Shown one piece after another: positions 30,563-39,052 of a stretch of 64,000 bases of DNA. Under the pieces are notes generated by a model. The model did not search any database. It had not been told where the DNA came from and was given only the letters and a program-made list of their open reading frames with translations. The DNA is taken from NCBI RefSeq assembly GCF_024362765.1, contig NZ_CP093302.1, positions 1,704,001 to 1,768,000 on the forward strand, read 5' to 3'. This stretch comes from Alkalihalobacillus sp. LMS6 (GTDB taxonomy: Bacteria > Bacillota > Bacilli > Bacillales > Bacillaceae_D). The stretch's first letter is position 1, and the number at the start of each line of letters is the position of its first letter. The position numbers were made by a program, and so were the translations under genes.

Positions 30563-31834
30563 TTATGCAAGTAACGTCAACACTTGAGACGGTTGCTGGT
30601 TTGCTTGTGCTAGGACTGACTGAGCAACGTTAGCAAGCAGATTTTGCTTAGTTAGAACCATAATTTCTTCTGCCATATCTACGTCTCGAATTCGTGATTC
30701 AGCTGCCTGCAAGTTTTCACTCGTTTGAAGCAGATTTGAAAGCGCGTGTTCCAGTCGATTATGCGATGAACCTAAATAAGAGCGTTCTTTCGAAACGAGT
30801 GCTATTGCTTGATCTAGTTTCGTTATCGTATCATTTGCCGCTTCTCTAGTTGTGATAGAAAGCGTTTTAAACACACCAGAATCTTGATCTGTTAATAAGC
30901 TCTCTTGAATGGTAACAGCTTGCCCTTTTGGTAACGGTGTTAACGATGAATAAATAAGTGAATCTTCTTTGTAGTAGCCTGCTTCTCGATTTTCGGTCGC
31001 TTCAAACCAACTAGCTTGGTGGACTTCGCCTGTAGAATCGCTGAAGTCTAGAGTAGGCGTAACCGTTGTAACTGTTTCATCATTTAACGTAATTTGATAA
31101 GACTTTCCTTCCCATTGAATATGGTACGTTCCGTTTTGTTCTGGTACTTCTGCGCCATACTTAAGCTCATCCTCAATATAATAGCCAGGACCTTCCTTGC
31201 CGTTGGCGTCATAATAGCCAACGATTTCCAAACCTGGCTCACTTGCTGTTCTTGCTCGTCCGATTTGGACGGTTGTCTCACTGCGAACTTCATTTGCAAG
31301 ACCTGTAAGTCGTAAAGGTTCAAAGACTGTTAAACCTAAGTCAGTTGTAGACATGCCTGCTCCTTTTACAGAAATGGTTTGACCTGCGTTGGCACCAATC
31401 TGAAACGAAAAGTCTTTTTGTCCTGTTAAAAGGGAGTGGTTGTTAAAGGTTGTTGAACTGGCAATTCGATCAATTTCCTCGCTTAAGTTGTCAAATTCTT
31501 TCTGCATCGCAACTCGATCGGTTGTTTTATACGTATCGTTTGCCGCTTGTACAGTAAGTTCTCTCAACCGTTGCAATATATGGTGCGTTTCATTCAAGGC
31601 TGCCTCAGATGTTTGAATGAGGGAGATCCCATCTTGCGTATTCCGACTTGCTTGATTTAATCCGCGAATTTGAGCACGCATTTTTTCGGAGATTGCTAAC
31701 CCAGCTGCATCGTCTGAAGCTTGGTTTACTCTCAATCCTGTCACCAGTTTTCCTTGTGCTTTCTCTGCCATTTTCTGATGGTTCGCTACCTGTCGATGGG
31801 CATATAAAGCGGAAGTGTTTGTAGAAAAATTCAT
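30563..31834 (-). CDS. hag: Flagellin
   Basis: 423 residues; AAAGGAG eight bases before ATG 31834. Conserved N-terminal D0/D1 region (MNFSTNTSALYAHRQVANHQKMAEKAQGKLVTGLRVNQASDDAAGLAISEKMRAQIRGLNQASRNTQDGISLIQTSEAALNE) and C-terminal D1/D0 region (DTITKLDQAIALVSKERSYLGSSHNRLEHALSNLLQTSENLQAAESRIRDVDMAEEIMVLTKQNLLANVAQSVLAQANQQPSQVLTLL) are complete. Residues ~180-330 are a variable surface domain. Exported by the flagellar type III system and polymerised into the filament. There is no other flagellar gene in the window. A possible sigma-D -10 (GACCGAATA) and an 11-bp inverted repeat lie upstream. Confidence 0.95.
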   Translation of the reverse strand: MNFSTNTSALYAHRQVANHQKMAEKAQGKLVTGLRVNQASDDAAGLAISEKMRAQIRGLNQASRNTQDGISLIQTSEAALNETHHILQRLRELTVQAANDTYKTTDRVAMQKEFDNLSEEIDRIASSTTFNNHSLLTGQKDFSFQIGANAGQTISVKGAGMSTTDLGLTVFEPLRLTGLANEVRSETTVQIGRARTASEPGLEIVGYYDANGKEGPGYYIEDELKYGAEVPEQNGTYHIQWEGKSYQITLNDETVTTVTPTLDFSDSTGEVHQASWFEATENREAGYYKEDSLIYSSLTPLPKGQAVTIQESLLTDQDSGVFKTLSITTREAANDTITKLDQAIALVSKERSYLGSSHNRLEHALSNLLQTSENLQAAESRIRDVDMAEEIMVLTKQNLLANVAQSVLAQANQQPSQVLTLLA

Positions 31835-31872
31835 TGGTATTTACTCCTTTTGTAGGTATTTGTATTCGGTCC

Positions 31873-31900
31873 TTTACAAATAAAAAGAATTATTTGTAAA
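31873..31900. promoter_or_regulatory. Perfect 11-bp inverted repeat in flagellin promoter region
   Basis: TTTACAAATAA (31873-31883), six-base loop, TTATTTGTAAA (31890-31900). It abuts a sigma-D-like -10 (GACCGAATA on the minus strand), so it may be an operator or part of a 5' structure. Not enough T-run to be a clear terminator. Confidence 0.5.
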
Positions 31901-32086
31901 AAAAATATACGTTAGAACCACTTCTATAGTTATGGTTTTTATATAAATATCCTTTTAAAAATGACATATTTCTTTATTTTATTTAATCAGAGCACAGTCT
32001 TATATCGCTGCAAAGCTGATTTCTGTACCAATTGTTCTTAACCGAACATAGGCTATGTAAGAAGAAGTTACGTTAGGGTGGTAGGG

Positions 32087-32413
32087 ATGCCAAGTCAATC
32101 AACAGAAGAAAAACTACACTTATCGCAAGACTTGATTTACTACGAAAGCTTACTAGGAACCATTGCGGCGACGTTATTCTTCTTTGGCGTAAAATTAAGC
32201 CGTGATATATCAAGGGCTACTGAGGAAACAGAAGATTTGTCTGAAGAAGAGATGGAAGACATCGTTACCTATACTGCCGCTACTTCAACAAGAGGCGCAT
32301 TACGTCACTATGAAGATTTACACGATGTGCTAACCTCTTTGAAAGAAGAATTAAAGCAAGTCGATATCGAATTAAAGGAAATGCGTGCAATTTTAAAAAA
32401 ATATTATCGATAA
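32087..32413 (+). CDS. Hypothetical protein with C-terminal coiled coil
   Basis: 108 residues from ATG 32087 (AGGGTGG upstream; GTG at 32078 possible). An acidic/polar N-terminus, one hydrophobic segment (YYESLLGTIAATLFFFGVKL, residues ~19-38), a Glu-rich stretch (EETEDLSEEEMEDIV) and a helical, heptad-like C-terminus (LHDVLTSLKEELKQVDIELKEMRAILKKYY). It may be a single-pass membrane protein with a cytoplasmic coiled coil. I do not recognise the family. It lies between the flagellin gene (divergent) and ylmA, 69 bases before the latter. Confidence 0.65.
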   Translation: MPSQSTEEKLHLSQDLIYYESLLGTIAATLFFFGVKLSRDISRATEETEDLSEEEMEDIVTYTAATSTRGALRHYEDLHDVLTSLKEELKQVDIELKEMRAILKKYYR

Positions 32414-32482
32414 ATGGTAGAATTATTGTATTCAGACTAACCGAGGCTAAAATGCCTTGGTTTATTTAGTAGGAGGAGTGGC

Positions 32483-33268
32483 ATGGAACAGATTGTACGG
32501 TGTAAAAACGTTACCTGGGTTAGAGAAGGAAGGAACGTACTGAGTGACATTAATTGGGAAATGAATCAAGGAGAGCATTGGTGTGTATTGGGCTTGAATG
32601 GATCTGGAAAAACAACGCTTCTTAATCTAATAAATGGCTATAGGTTTCCAACATTAGGAGAAATCTCAGTCTTAGGTCAAGTGTCTGGGAAAACTAATTT
32701 TCCAGAACTTCGGAAAAGGATAGGGTATGTGAGTAGCTCGTTAGATTCCTTTTTGCCGATTATGCAGAGGGAAGGTGTGGAGGAAGTCGTAGTTAGCGGT
32801 AAATTCGCGTCATTTGGCTTATACGAAAAGGTTTCAGACCAGGATTGGCAAAGGGCAGAAGAGATTTTACGCTCTTTACGGTTACATCATTTAAGGGGGA
32901 AAACGTTCGGTGTGCTCTCTCAAGGAGAACAACGAAGAGTATTAATTGGACGGGCATTGATGAGCAGCCCCGACATTCTGATTTTGGATGAACCGTGCAC
33001 CGGGTTGGATGTGCCAACCAGAGAAGAGATGCTGAGCTTGATGGAAGAAATAAAAGCAAGAGGTTGCCACCTTATCTATGTAACTCATCACATTGAAGAA
33101 GTTTCGCCTGTCCTTACACATGTGCTCATGATACAAGATGGCAAAGTCGCAGCGGCAGGACCAAAGCAAAAGGTATTGACTTCATCTTTATTATCAAAGG
33201 TATTCAAACTGCCTGTTGATGTAGAATGGATGAATGATCGACCTTGGCTAAAGATTGTTAGCGGGTAG
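32483..33268 (+). CDS. ylmA: ABC transporter ATP-binding protein, YlmA-like
   Basis: 261 residues; AGGAGGAG before ATG 32483. Walker A GLNGSGKTTLLNLI, Q-loop IGYVSSSL, an atypical signature LSQGEQRR, Walker B ILILDEPCTGLD and H-loop VTHHIEEVSP. The overall sequence fits the soluble ModF/YlmA group of ATPases, which have no partner permease in the same operon. B. subtilis YlmA is of unknown function. Its 3' end overlaps the convergent small membrane gene by 11 bases. Confidence 0.87.
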   Translation: MEQIVRCKNVTWVREGRNVLSDINWEMNQGEHWCVLGLNGSGKTTLLNLINGYRFPTLGEISVLGQVSGKTNFPELRKRIGYVSSSLDSFLPIMQREGVEEVVVSGKFASFGLYEKVSDQDWQRAEEILRSLRLHHLRGKTFGVLSQGEQRRVLIGRALMSSPDILILDEPCTGLDVPTREEMLSLMEEIKARGCHLIYVTHHIEEVSPVLTHVLMIQDGKVAAAGPKQKVLTSSLLSKVFKLPVDVEWMNDRPWLKIVSG

Positions 33269-33548
33269 AACGGCCGACTTGAATACTTGCACCGAAAACA
33301 ATAAACGCGCTCAATATTAAGACCCACATTAAATCGCGATACGCATCAAATGTAAGCGTAAAGAGTTGGTGTGTCAGTTCTACCAGAAGCCAGCCAATCG
33401 GAAAGAGAGGAAAGGCATGTTTAGCGGCGCTTATATAAATGGATTTCCCGCGTTCATCTTTTGATTCTTCTGATTTTGAAAATCGGTACTCTTTATAACT
33501 GTAATAAATGAATAGAATCAGAACGATAAAACCAACGTACATAGGCAT
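33258..33548 (-). CDS. Small membrane protein, unknown function
   Basis: 96 residues from ATG 33548, chosen for AAAGGAG ten bases upstream. Three predicted membrane helices: YVGFIVLILFIYYSY at the N-terminus, FPLFPIGWLLVELTHQLF in the middle, and LMWVLILSAFIVFGASI near the end, with a charged loop (RFSKSEESKDERGKS) after the first. I do not recognise the family. Its tail overlaps the ylmA-like gene by 11 bases on the opposite strand, an unusual convergent overlap. Confidence 0.6.
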   Translation of the reverse strand: MPMYVGFIVLILFIYYSYKEYRFSKSEESKDERGKSIYISAAKHAFPLFPIGWLLVELTHQLFTLTFDAYRDLMWVLILSAFIVFGASIQVGRSTR

Positions 33549-33709
33549 AACTATATTTTCTCCTTTTCTTAGAAAATGCGACAATTCTCTCCATCTAGCA
33601 GAAACGATAACATATCTTTCTGATTATGTAAAAAATAGGTTTAAAAATCAATTTACTTTGAACAAGGCATAACGACGATCAATCTTTTCAACTTTACGTA
33701 TGTTGTATG

Positions 33710-33726
33710 GTTGAGTGAATCTCAAC
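33710..33726 (+). promoter_or_regulatory. Conserved hairpin upstream of first 97-residue gene
   Basis: GTTGAG TGAAT CTCAAC, 32 bases before the ATG. The same structure, with a G-U pair, precedes the second copy. Confidence 0.5.
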
Positions 33727-33757
33727 AAAATACGTTGAAAAGGCTAGGTGTTGCACG

Positions 33758-34051
33758 ATGGCAATTACAATTCCAGTACCAGGTTTAGGAAACGTTTCAG
33801 TTTTAACAGGACCGGGAGATTCTGTTAGTTTACGAGGGTGCCAACAGTTTGTTGGTACAGGCGAAACCATTATTCAAGTATCACCAACAGCATTATTTAA
33901 CGTCTTCTGTCCAAATGGAAATGCAATTCGTGTCGTTTATTTAACGAATCTTGAAGATTTAAACTTAATTAACTTGATTGAGCAAATCCTTAATCTTAAC
34001 GCACAAGTCATTGAAGCAACAACAGAAATTACTACGCTTGTTGCGGTTTAA
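33758..34051 (+). CDS. 97-residue protein, copy A of a tandem pair
   Basis: ATG 33758 preceded by AAAAGGCTAGGTG. The protein begins MAITIPVPGLGNVSVLTGPG and carries two Cys (RGCQQF at residue ~28, NVFCPNG at ~52), a beta-rich middle and a helical segment (NLEDLNLINLIEQILNLNAQVIEATTEITTLVAV). No signal peptide or membrane helix. It differs from copy B at only 5 residues. I do not recognise the family. A sporulation or cell-surface structural role is conceivable, as tandem, nearly identical small proteins with conserved Cys are common there, but this is inference. A terminator-like hairpin follows. Confidence 0.7.
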   Translation: MAITIPVPGLGNVSVLTGPGDSVSLRGCQQFVGTGETIIQVSPTALFNVFCPNGNAIRVVYLTNLEDLNLINLIEQILNLNAQVIEATTEITTLVAV

Positions 34052-34063
34052 AATATCCGAAAA

Positions 34064-34087
34064 ATCCCACTAGCTTTTGCTAGTGGG
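34064..34087 (+). terminator. Hairpin after copy A
   Basis: CCCACTAGC (34065-34073), TTTT loop, GCTAGTGGG (34078-34086), with a modest T tail. Confidence 0.65.
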
Positions 34088-34206
34088 TATTCTTCTGGCT
34101 AGGGTTCTGAATGGTATACTCAGTTCTAAATTTGGATAATAAAACCAATTATTCGTAAAACGGGCAGACAGACTAACGCATTGCGGCATCTTACATATAT
34201 TGTAGT

Positions 34207-34223
34207 GTTGAGTAAAGCTCAGC
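34207..34223 (+). promoter_or_regulatory. Conserved hairpin upstream of second 97-residue gene
   Basis: GTTGAG TAAAG CTCAGC, same position as in copy A, followed by the same AAAAGGCTAGGTGTTGCA. Upstream, CATATATT resembles a sigma-K/E type -10, whereas copy A has CGTATGTT there. Confidence 0.45.
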
Positions 34224-34254
34224 AAAATTATATGAAAAGGCTAGGTGTTGCATT

Positions 34255-34548
34255 GTGGCAATTACAATTCCAGTACCAGGTTTAGGAAACGTTTCAGTTT
34301 TAACAGGACCGGGAGATTCTGTTAGTTTACGAGGATGTCAACAGTTTGTTGGTACAGGTGAAACCGTTATTCAAGTATCACCAACAGCATTATTTAACGT
34401 CTTCTGTCCAAATGGAAATGCAATTCGCGTTGTCTATTTGTCAAATCTGCAAGATTTAAACTTAATTAATTTAATTGAGCAAATCCTTGATCTTAACGCA
34501 CAAGTCATTGAAGCAACAACGGAAATTACTACGCTTGTTGCGGTTTAA
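34255..34548 (+). CDS. 97-residue protein, copy B of a tandem pair
   Basis: GTG start at 34255 in exactly the place of copy A's ATG, with the same AAAAGGCTAGGTG site. It differs from copy A at 5 of 97 residues (I38V, T63S, E66Q and, in the end, N77D among them). DNA between positions 33758-34051 and 34255-34548 is mostly identical with synonymous differences near the 3' part, so the duplication (period 497 bp) is fairly recent or homogenised by gene conversion. The GTG instead of ATG may lower translation. A similar hairpin follows at 34563. Function unknown. Confidence 0.7.
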   Translation: MAITIPVPGLGNVSVLTGPGDSVSLRGCQQFVGTGETVIQVSPTALFNVFCPNGNAIRVVYLSNLQDLNLINLIEQILDLNAQVIEATTEITTLVAV

Positions 34549-34562
34549 ATGAACGCATATTC

Positions 34563-34590
34563 CTCTACTAGCTTTAAGCTAGTGGGGGGT
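34563..34590 (+). terminator. Hairpin after copy B
   Basis: CTACTAGCTT / AAGCTAGTGGG with TTCTCTTATTT tail; relative of the hairpin after copy A. Confidence 0.6.
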
Positions 34591-34735
34591 TCTCTTATTT
34601 AATTTATACATATGCCAAAAAAATAGGAGTGTGCCAGAGTTTCTAAAAATATACGTTAGTCTACGTATTTCCCAATTGCAAAAACAATGGACAAGCTTTA
34701 AGGATGTGTCATTAAAAATAAGAATAAAAAAAAGA

Positions 34736-34764
34736 TTGATAATGAGAATCTTTATCAGTATTAT
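34736..34764 (+). promoter_or_regulatory. Fur-box promoter of YcgT-like reductase gene
   Basis: TTGATA, 17 bases, TATTAT. GATAATGAGAATCTTTATC (34738-34756) matches the 19-base Fur consensus GATAATGATAATCATTATC at 17 positions and fills the spacer, so iron-loaded Fur should shut the promoter. Confidence 0.85.
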
Positions 34765-34785
34765 AAAGAAAAGGAGATGTCTGTC

Positions 34786-35835
34786 TTGTCAAATAAGTTA
34801 GAACGATTTGATATAACGATTGTTGGCGGGGGACCGGCTGGCCTCTTTGCTTCATTTTATAGTGGAATGCGTTCAATGAAAACAAAATTAATAGAAGCAA
34901 GTCCAATGCTTGGCGGAAAATTGAATAGTTATCCAGATAAGATGATTTGGGATGTAGGTGGGATGCCGCCAGTTCAAGCAAAGCAACTAGTTAAGCAACT
35001 TATTGAACAAGCCAAAACCTTCGATCCGGTTATTGTATTAAACCAACAAATTCAAGGAATTGAACGGACAAAAGAAGGCGATTTCTTAATTAAATCTTCG
35101 ACCGGGGAACAACATCTTACTCAAACGATTCTGTTATCAATCGGCTACGGTGCCAAAAATGTCGTTAAATTAGATTTAAAAGATGCAGATAAATATGAAA
35201 ATACAAACCTTCATTATACGGTGAAAAATATTAAGTACTATCAAGGCAAACGTGTCTTAATTTCAGGTGGTGGCGATTCAGCAGTTGATTTTGCAAACGC
35301 ATTAAGTGACGTCGCGAAAGAGGTAATGATTGTTCACCGTCGTCATGAATTTAAAGGGCATGAACAGAATGTAGAGAAAATGCTTTCAAGTCGTATTCAG
35401 ATAAAACGACCATTTGCATTGAAACATTTAATTGGAGACGAAAGAAAGATCCATTCTGTGGAGATAGATCAAATTACGAATAAAGGAATCTTTCTAAATA
35501 AGAACGAGCGCGTTCAAGTTGATGCAGTTATTGTCAATCATGGAATGAAAGCGGATATTGGCCAAATTAGGCATTGGGGTCTACACACTGACGAGAGACA
35601 TATTCTCGTTAACAATAAATTAGAAACGGGAATAGACGGCATTTATGCAGCGGGCGATAGTGCGAAATTTGCAAATAAAATTAATTTGTTGGCAGGAGCG
35701 TTTACGGATGCAGCAGTTGCCGTTAACCATGCAAAAACGTACTTGAAGCCAGAAGCAGCGATGGACATTTTTATTTCTTCTCATAACCCGGTATTTGACC
35801 AAAAGAACAAAATGATTGAAAAGGCTGTAAAATAG
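34786..35835 (+). CDS. ycgT: Ferredoxin/flavodoxin-NADP reductase, YcgT/YumC type
   Basis: 349 residues from TTG 34786; the nearby ATG at 34777 touches AAAGGAG directly and is unlikely. N-terminal FAD motif TIVGGGPAGLFASFYSG, GGKLNSYPDKMIWDVGG segment, NADP-binding RVLISGGGDSAVDFANAL..VMIVHRRHEFKGHE, and C-terminal FAD segment GIYAAGDSAKF. The thioredoxin-reductase CxxC pair is absent, which marks the TrxR-like ferredoxin-NADP reductases. YcgT and YumC supply electrons to ferredoxin/flavodoxin, used among others for siderophore-iron reduction. Fur control and the adjoining siderophore importer fit that role. Confidence 0.87.
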   Translation: MSNKLERFDITIVGGGPAGLFASFYSGMRSMKTKLIEASPMLGGKLNSYPDKMIWDVGGMPPVQAKQLVKQLIEQAKTFDPVIVLNQQIQGIERTKEGDFLIKSSTGEQHLTQTILLSIGYGAKNVVKLDLKDADKYENTNLHYTVKNIKYYQGKRVLISGGGDSAVDFANALSDVAKEVMIVHRRHEFKGHEQNVEKMLSSRIQIKRPFALKHLIGDERKIHSVEIDQITNKGIFLNKNERVQVDAVIVNHGMKADIGQIRHWGLHTDERHILVNNKLETGIDGIYAAGDSAKFANKINLLAGAFTDAAVAVNHAKTYLKPEAAMDIFISSHNPVFDQKNKMIEKAVK

Positions 35836-35877
35836 CGAAAAGCTCATTGACTTTTTGAGAGGGGTACACTACTATAA

Positions 35878-35906
35878 TTGATATCGATTATCATTATCAA
35901 TTATAT
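35878..35906 (+). promoter_or_regulatory. Fur-box promoter of siderophore importer operon
   Basis: TTGATA, 17 bases, TTATAT. GATATCGATTATCATTATC (35880-35898) is a Fur box in reverse orientation (17 of 19). Same architecture as the upstream reductase promoter. Confidence 0.82.
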
Positions 35907-35937
35907 AGAGATGTACATAGGAAGAGGAGAACGTATT

Positions 35938-36993
35938 ATGATTAAGCTTACCGATTCATCAAAACTATTTTTATTTTCTGCGGCGATGGTAACCGCACTT
36001 GCAGGCTGTTCAGATAGCTCGGACGATACGTCTTCAAATGATACTAGCTCAGACGGAGAGAACGGAAGCGGTACAGAGGAGCAAATTGTCATTGAGCACG
36101 CGTTTGGTGAAACAGTCCTTGAATCTGCGCCTGAGCGTGTTGCGACAGTACAGTGGGGAAATCAAGATGTTGCATTAGCCTTAGGTGTTGTGCCAGTTGG
36201 ATTTTCAGCAGCAAATTTTGGCGTGCAAGATGACAGCGGTTTATTGCCTTGGACAGCAGAGAAGCTTGATGAGCTAGGTGAAAATGATCCGAATGTATTC
36301 CAAGATACAGATGGACTTGATTTTGAAGCCATTGCAGATTCTCAGCCGGATGTTATTTTAGCAGCCTATTCTGGTATTACAGAAGAAGATTACAATTTGT
36401 TAAGCGAAATTGCTCCGGTTGTCGCTTACCCGACTTCCCCTTGGACAACATCATGGAGAGATCATGTTCTCATGAATGCAGAAGGTATGGGCATGAAAGA
36501 GGAAGGCGAACAGCTAATTGAAGATACAGAAACCCTCATTGATGAAAAATTAGCAGACTATCCAGAGATTGAAGGGAAGACCGTTGCGTGGGTAAACTTC
36601 TCGGCAACGGACATGTCTGATTTGCATTTATATACACCAGCAGATACCCGTGTTGCCTTTTTAACAGAAGAGCTGAATATGGAATTTCCGCAAGAAATTA
36701 TGGATGAATTGCCGAATGAAGATGATTTCTCGTTAAGCTTAAGCGCAGAAAATGCCGATATTTTAAATGATGTTGATGTTATTCTTGGTTACGGGGACGA
36801 CGAATTGCTCGAAGCACTACAAAACGATTCACGTCTGGGCCAAATCCCTGCGATTGAAAGAGGATCAGTCGCATTTATTAATGGAAGTTCTGAATTAGGC
36901 GCAGCTGGAACACCGAATCCATTGTCAATTTCTTATACGCTTGACGAGTACTTAGCGTTAATTGGAGAAGCATTAAGCCAGGCTGAGGAGTAA
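35938..36993 (+). CDS. Iron-siderophore ABC transporter substrate-binding lipoprotein
   Basis: 351 residues from ATG 35938 (GAGGAG eight bases upstream). Lipobox LAGC at about residue 24, then a Ser/Asp-rich linker and the FecB/FhuD-type fold: HAFGETVLESAPERVATVQWGNQDVALALGVVPVGFS, DFEAIADSQPDVILAAYSGITEEDYNLLSEIAPVV, and C-terminal RGSVAFINGSSELGA. It captures a ferric siderophore outside the membrane and hands it to the two permeases encoded downstream. First gene of the operon and behind a Fur box. Siderophore class (hydroxamate, citrate or catechol) cannot be told. Confidence 0.9.
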   Translation: MIKLTDSSKLFLFSAAMVTALAGCSDSSDDTSSNDTSSDGENGSGTEEQIVIEHAFGETVLESAPERVATVQWGNQDVALALGVVPVGFSAANFGVQDDSGLLPWTAEKLDELGENDPNVFQDTDGLDFEAIADSQPDVILAAYSGITEEDYNLLSEIAPVVAYPTSPWTTSWRDHVLMNAEGMGMKEEGEQLIEDTETLIDEKLADYPEIEGKTVAWVNFSATDMSDLHLYTPADTRVAFLTEELNMEFPQEIMDELPNEDDFSLSLSAENADILNDVDVILGYGDDELLEALQNDSRLGQIPAIERGSVAFINGSSELGAAGTPNPLSISYTLDEYLALIGEALSQAEE

Positions 36994-36998
36994 TTCTT

Positions 36999-38024
36999 GT
37001 GAAGGCAGTTGTGAAAAGGAATCGCTACTCACCGAAGCACGCAACGGCAGTAATCGTTTTTTTACTAGCGATGCTACTTGTTAGCGTGCTTTCCTCTGTT
37101 GCTTTTGGCTCTCGTGTCGTGACTTTAGACGAAATACTAACAGCCATATTTCACTCTGGCTCAGATTCTTATAGCGTAAGCGTTGTTCGAGAACGAGTGC
37201 CACGAACGATTTTTAGCCTCTTGTGTGGAGCTGCTCTCGGTGTATCAGGTGCACTCATGCAAGCTGTGACAAGAAATCCGATCGCTGATCCGAGTATTTT
37301 AGGTGTAAATACTGGTGCAGCCTTATTCGTTGTCGCTGGATTAGCTTTTTTTGATATTAGTTCAGCCAATCAATACATATGGTTTGCGATTATAGGTGCC
37401 ATGCTAACAGCTGTTTTTGTATATGGAATTGGTTCCATGGGGCGAGCAGGGGCTACACCGTTAAAACTTGTCCTAGCAGGGGTTGCTACAAGTGCTGCCC
37501 TTTCTTCGCTTGTTAGTGCGATTATGTTAAATCGGACGTATGTCATGGATCAATTTCGTTTCTGGCAAGTAGGAAGTGTAGGCTCAGGAAGTTGGGATTC
37601 TATTACGACGTTTTTACCGTTTCTTGTCGTTGGACTCACGTTAGGAATTCTTTCTTCTTCTGCGTTAAACGCATTGGCATTAGGTGACGATGTTGCAACA
37701 GGACAAGGCGTCCGAACAGGCTTATTACGTGTGACAGCAGCGTTTGCTGGCGTTGTTTTATGTGGAGCAGCTACGGCACTTGCAGGTCCGATTGGGTTTA
37801 TTGGCTTATTGTCAGCACACTTGATTCGCCTCTTATTAGGAGCTGATTTACGCTATATTATTCCTTTATCTGCGATTGCAGGCGCCGTGATTTTAACAAT
37901 TTCTGATGTCGCAGGGCGCTTGATTGGTAGTCCGGGGGAATTAGAAGCTGGTGTTATTACAGCATTTGTAGGTGCTCCCTTATTAATTTTATTCGCTATG
38001 CGCATGAAGGTACGTTCATTATGA
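36999..38024 (+). CDS. Iron-siderophore ABC permease (FecCD family), first
   Basis: 341 residues with GTG start at 36999 (GAGGAG eight bases upstream, six bases after the SBP stop). About ten membrane helices; FecCD signatures VRERVPRTIFSLLCGAALGVSGALMQAVTRNPIADPSILGVNTGA and GPIGFIGLLSAHLIRLLLGADLRYIIPLSAIAGAVILTISDVAGRL. It heterodimerises with the next gene product to form the transmembrane channel. The end overlaps the next start by four bases. Confidence 0.93.
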   Translation: MKAVVKRNRYSPKHATAVIVFLLAMLLVSVLSSVAFGSRVVTLDEILTAIFHSGSDSYSVSVVRERVPRTIFSLLCGAALGVSGALMQAVTRNPIADPSILGVNTGAALFVVAGLAFFDISSANQYIWFAIIGAMLTAVFVYGIGSMGRAGATPLKLVLAGVATSAALSSLVSAIMLNRTYVMDQFRFWQVGSVGSGSWDSITTFLPFLVVGLTLGILSSSALNALALGDDVATGQGVRTGLLRVTAAFAGVVLCGAATALAGPIGFIGLLSAHLIRLLLGADLRYIIPLSAIAGAVILTISDVAGRLIGSPGELEAGVITAFVGAPLLILFAMRMKVRSL

Positions 38025-39052
38025 TGAAACATTCAATTGAAACCATCCAATTAGGTCGAAAAAAAAGGCTCTGGCGCTGGTGGTCAGTAAACGGCATATT
38101 AACCATTACCGCACTTATTCTTTGTGCAGCAATGCTCATGTTGGGAAATACCATTTATCCAGCAAACGAAGTAGTACGCGCACTATTGGGAGAACAGCTA
38201 GGTAGCGTAAATTTTGCTGTAAATACCATTCGGTTTCCACGTATGCTGGCAGGATTATTCGCTGGATTTGCGTTTGGCATTGCAGGGAATACGTTTCAAA
38301 CGATGTTACGGAATCCTTTGGCAAATCCAGATGTACTCGGTATTACGGCAGGTTCTAGCGCAGCTGCATTGTTTTGTATTCTCGTACTCCAAGCGAGCAA
38401 TAGCGTCGTATCAATTGTCGCGATTGTTGCAGGTCTCCTGACCGTTATCTTAATCTATGGCTTATCAAAGGGAAGATCCTTTTCGGTTGGGCGATTAATT
38501 TTAGTCGGTATCGGTGTCCAAGCGATGTTAAGTGCAGTCATCTCTTATTTGCTAATGGTTGGTGCCCAAGAAGATCTTCCTACAGCAATGCGCTGGTTAA
38601 GCGGAAGTTTGAACGGAGCACAAATGGATGCGATCTATCCACTGATGATAACGGTCCTTGTTTGCTCACCCGTTGTGATGATACTTAGTAAACATTTGAG
38701 TATTCTTGAACTAGGTGAGCAATCGGCAATTTCCCTTGGCTTGAATACGGATCGAACGCGCGTCCTTCTAATTTTTGCATCAGTCTGTATGATTGCATTA
38801 GCCACTGCCACCACAGGACCGATTGCATTTGTAGCATTTTTAGCGGGGCCAATCGCTAAGCGCTTAGTTGGAGCTGGACTATCAACGGTCTTGCCTGCAG
38901 GTCTCGTTGGAGTGAATTTAGTTTTAGCAGCAGATTTAGTCGGACAATTTGCCTTTGAAATTCGCTTTCCTGTTGGGATAATAACGGGCATATTAGGAGC
39001 GCCGTTCCTTCTTTACTTACTCATACGAATGAATCGGAAGGGAAGTTTATAA
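38021..39052 (+). CDS. Iron-siderophore ABC permease (FecCD family), second
   Basis: 343 residues; ATG 38021 overlaps the previous stop (ATGA). FecCD signatures NTIRFPRMLAGLFAGFAFGIAGNTFQTMLRNPLANPDVLGITAGSSAA and GPIAFVAFLAGPIAKRLVGAGLSTVLPAGLVGVNLVLAADLVGQ. About ten helices. The N-terminal 30 residues are basic (HSIETIQLGRKKRLWRWW), consistent with a cytoplasmic N-terminus. It is coupled translationally with both neighbours. Confidence 0.93.
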   Translation: MMKHSIETIQLGRKKRLWRWWSVNGILTITALILCAAMLMLGNTIYPANEVVRALLGEQLGSVNFAVNTIRFPRMLAGLFAGFAFGIAGNTFQTMLRNPLANPDVLGITAGSSAAALFCILVLQASNSVVSIVAIVAGLLTVILIYGLSKGRSFSVGRLILVGIGVQAMLSAVISYLLMVGAQEDLPTAMRWLSGSLNGAQMDAIYPLMITVLVCSPVVMILSKHLSILELGEQSAISLGLNTDRTRVLLIFASVCMIALATATTGPIAFVAFLAGPIAKRLVGAGLSTVLPAGLVGVNLVLAADLVGQFAFEIRFPVGIITGILGAPFLLYLLIRMNRKGSL

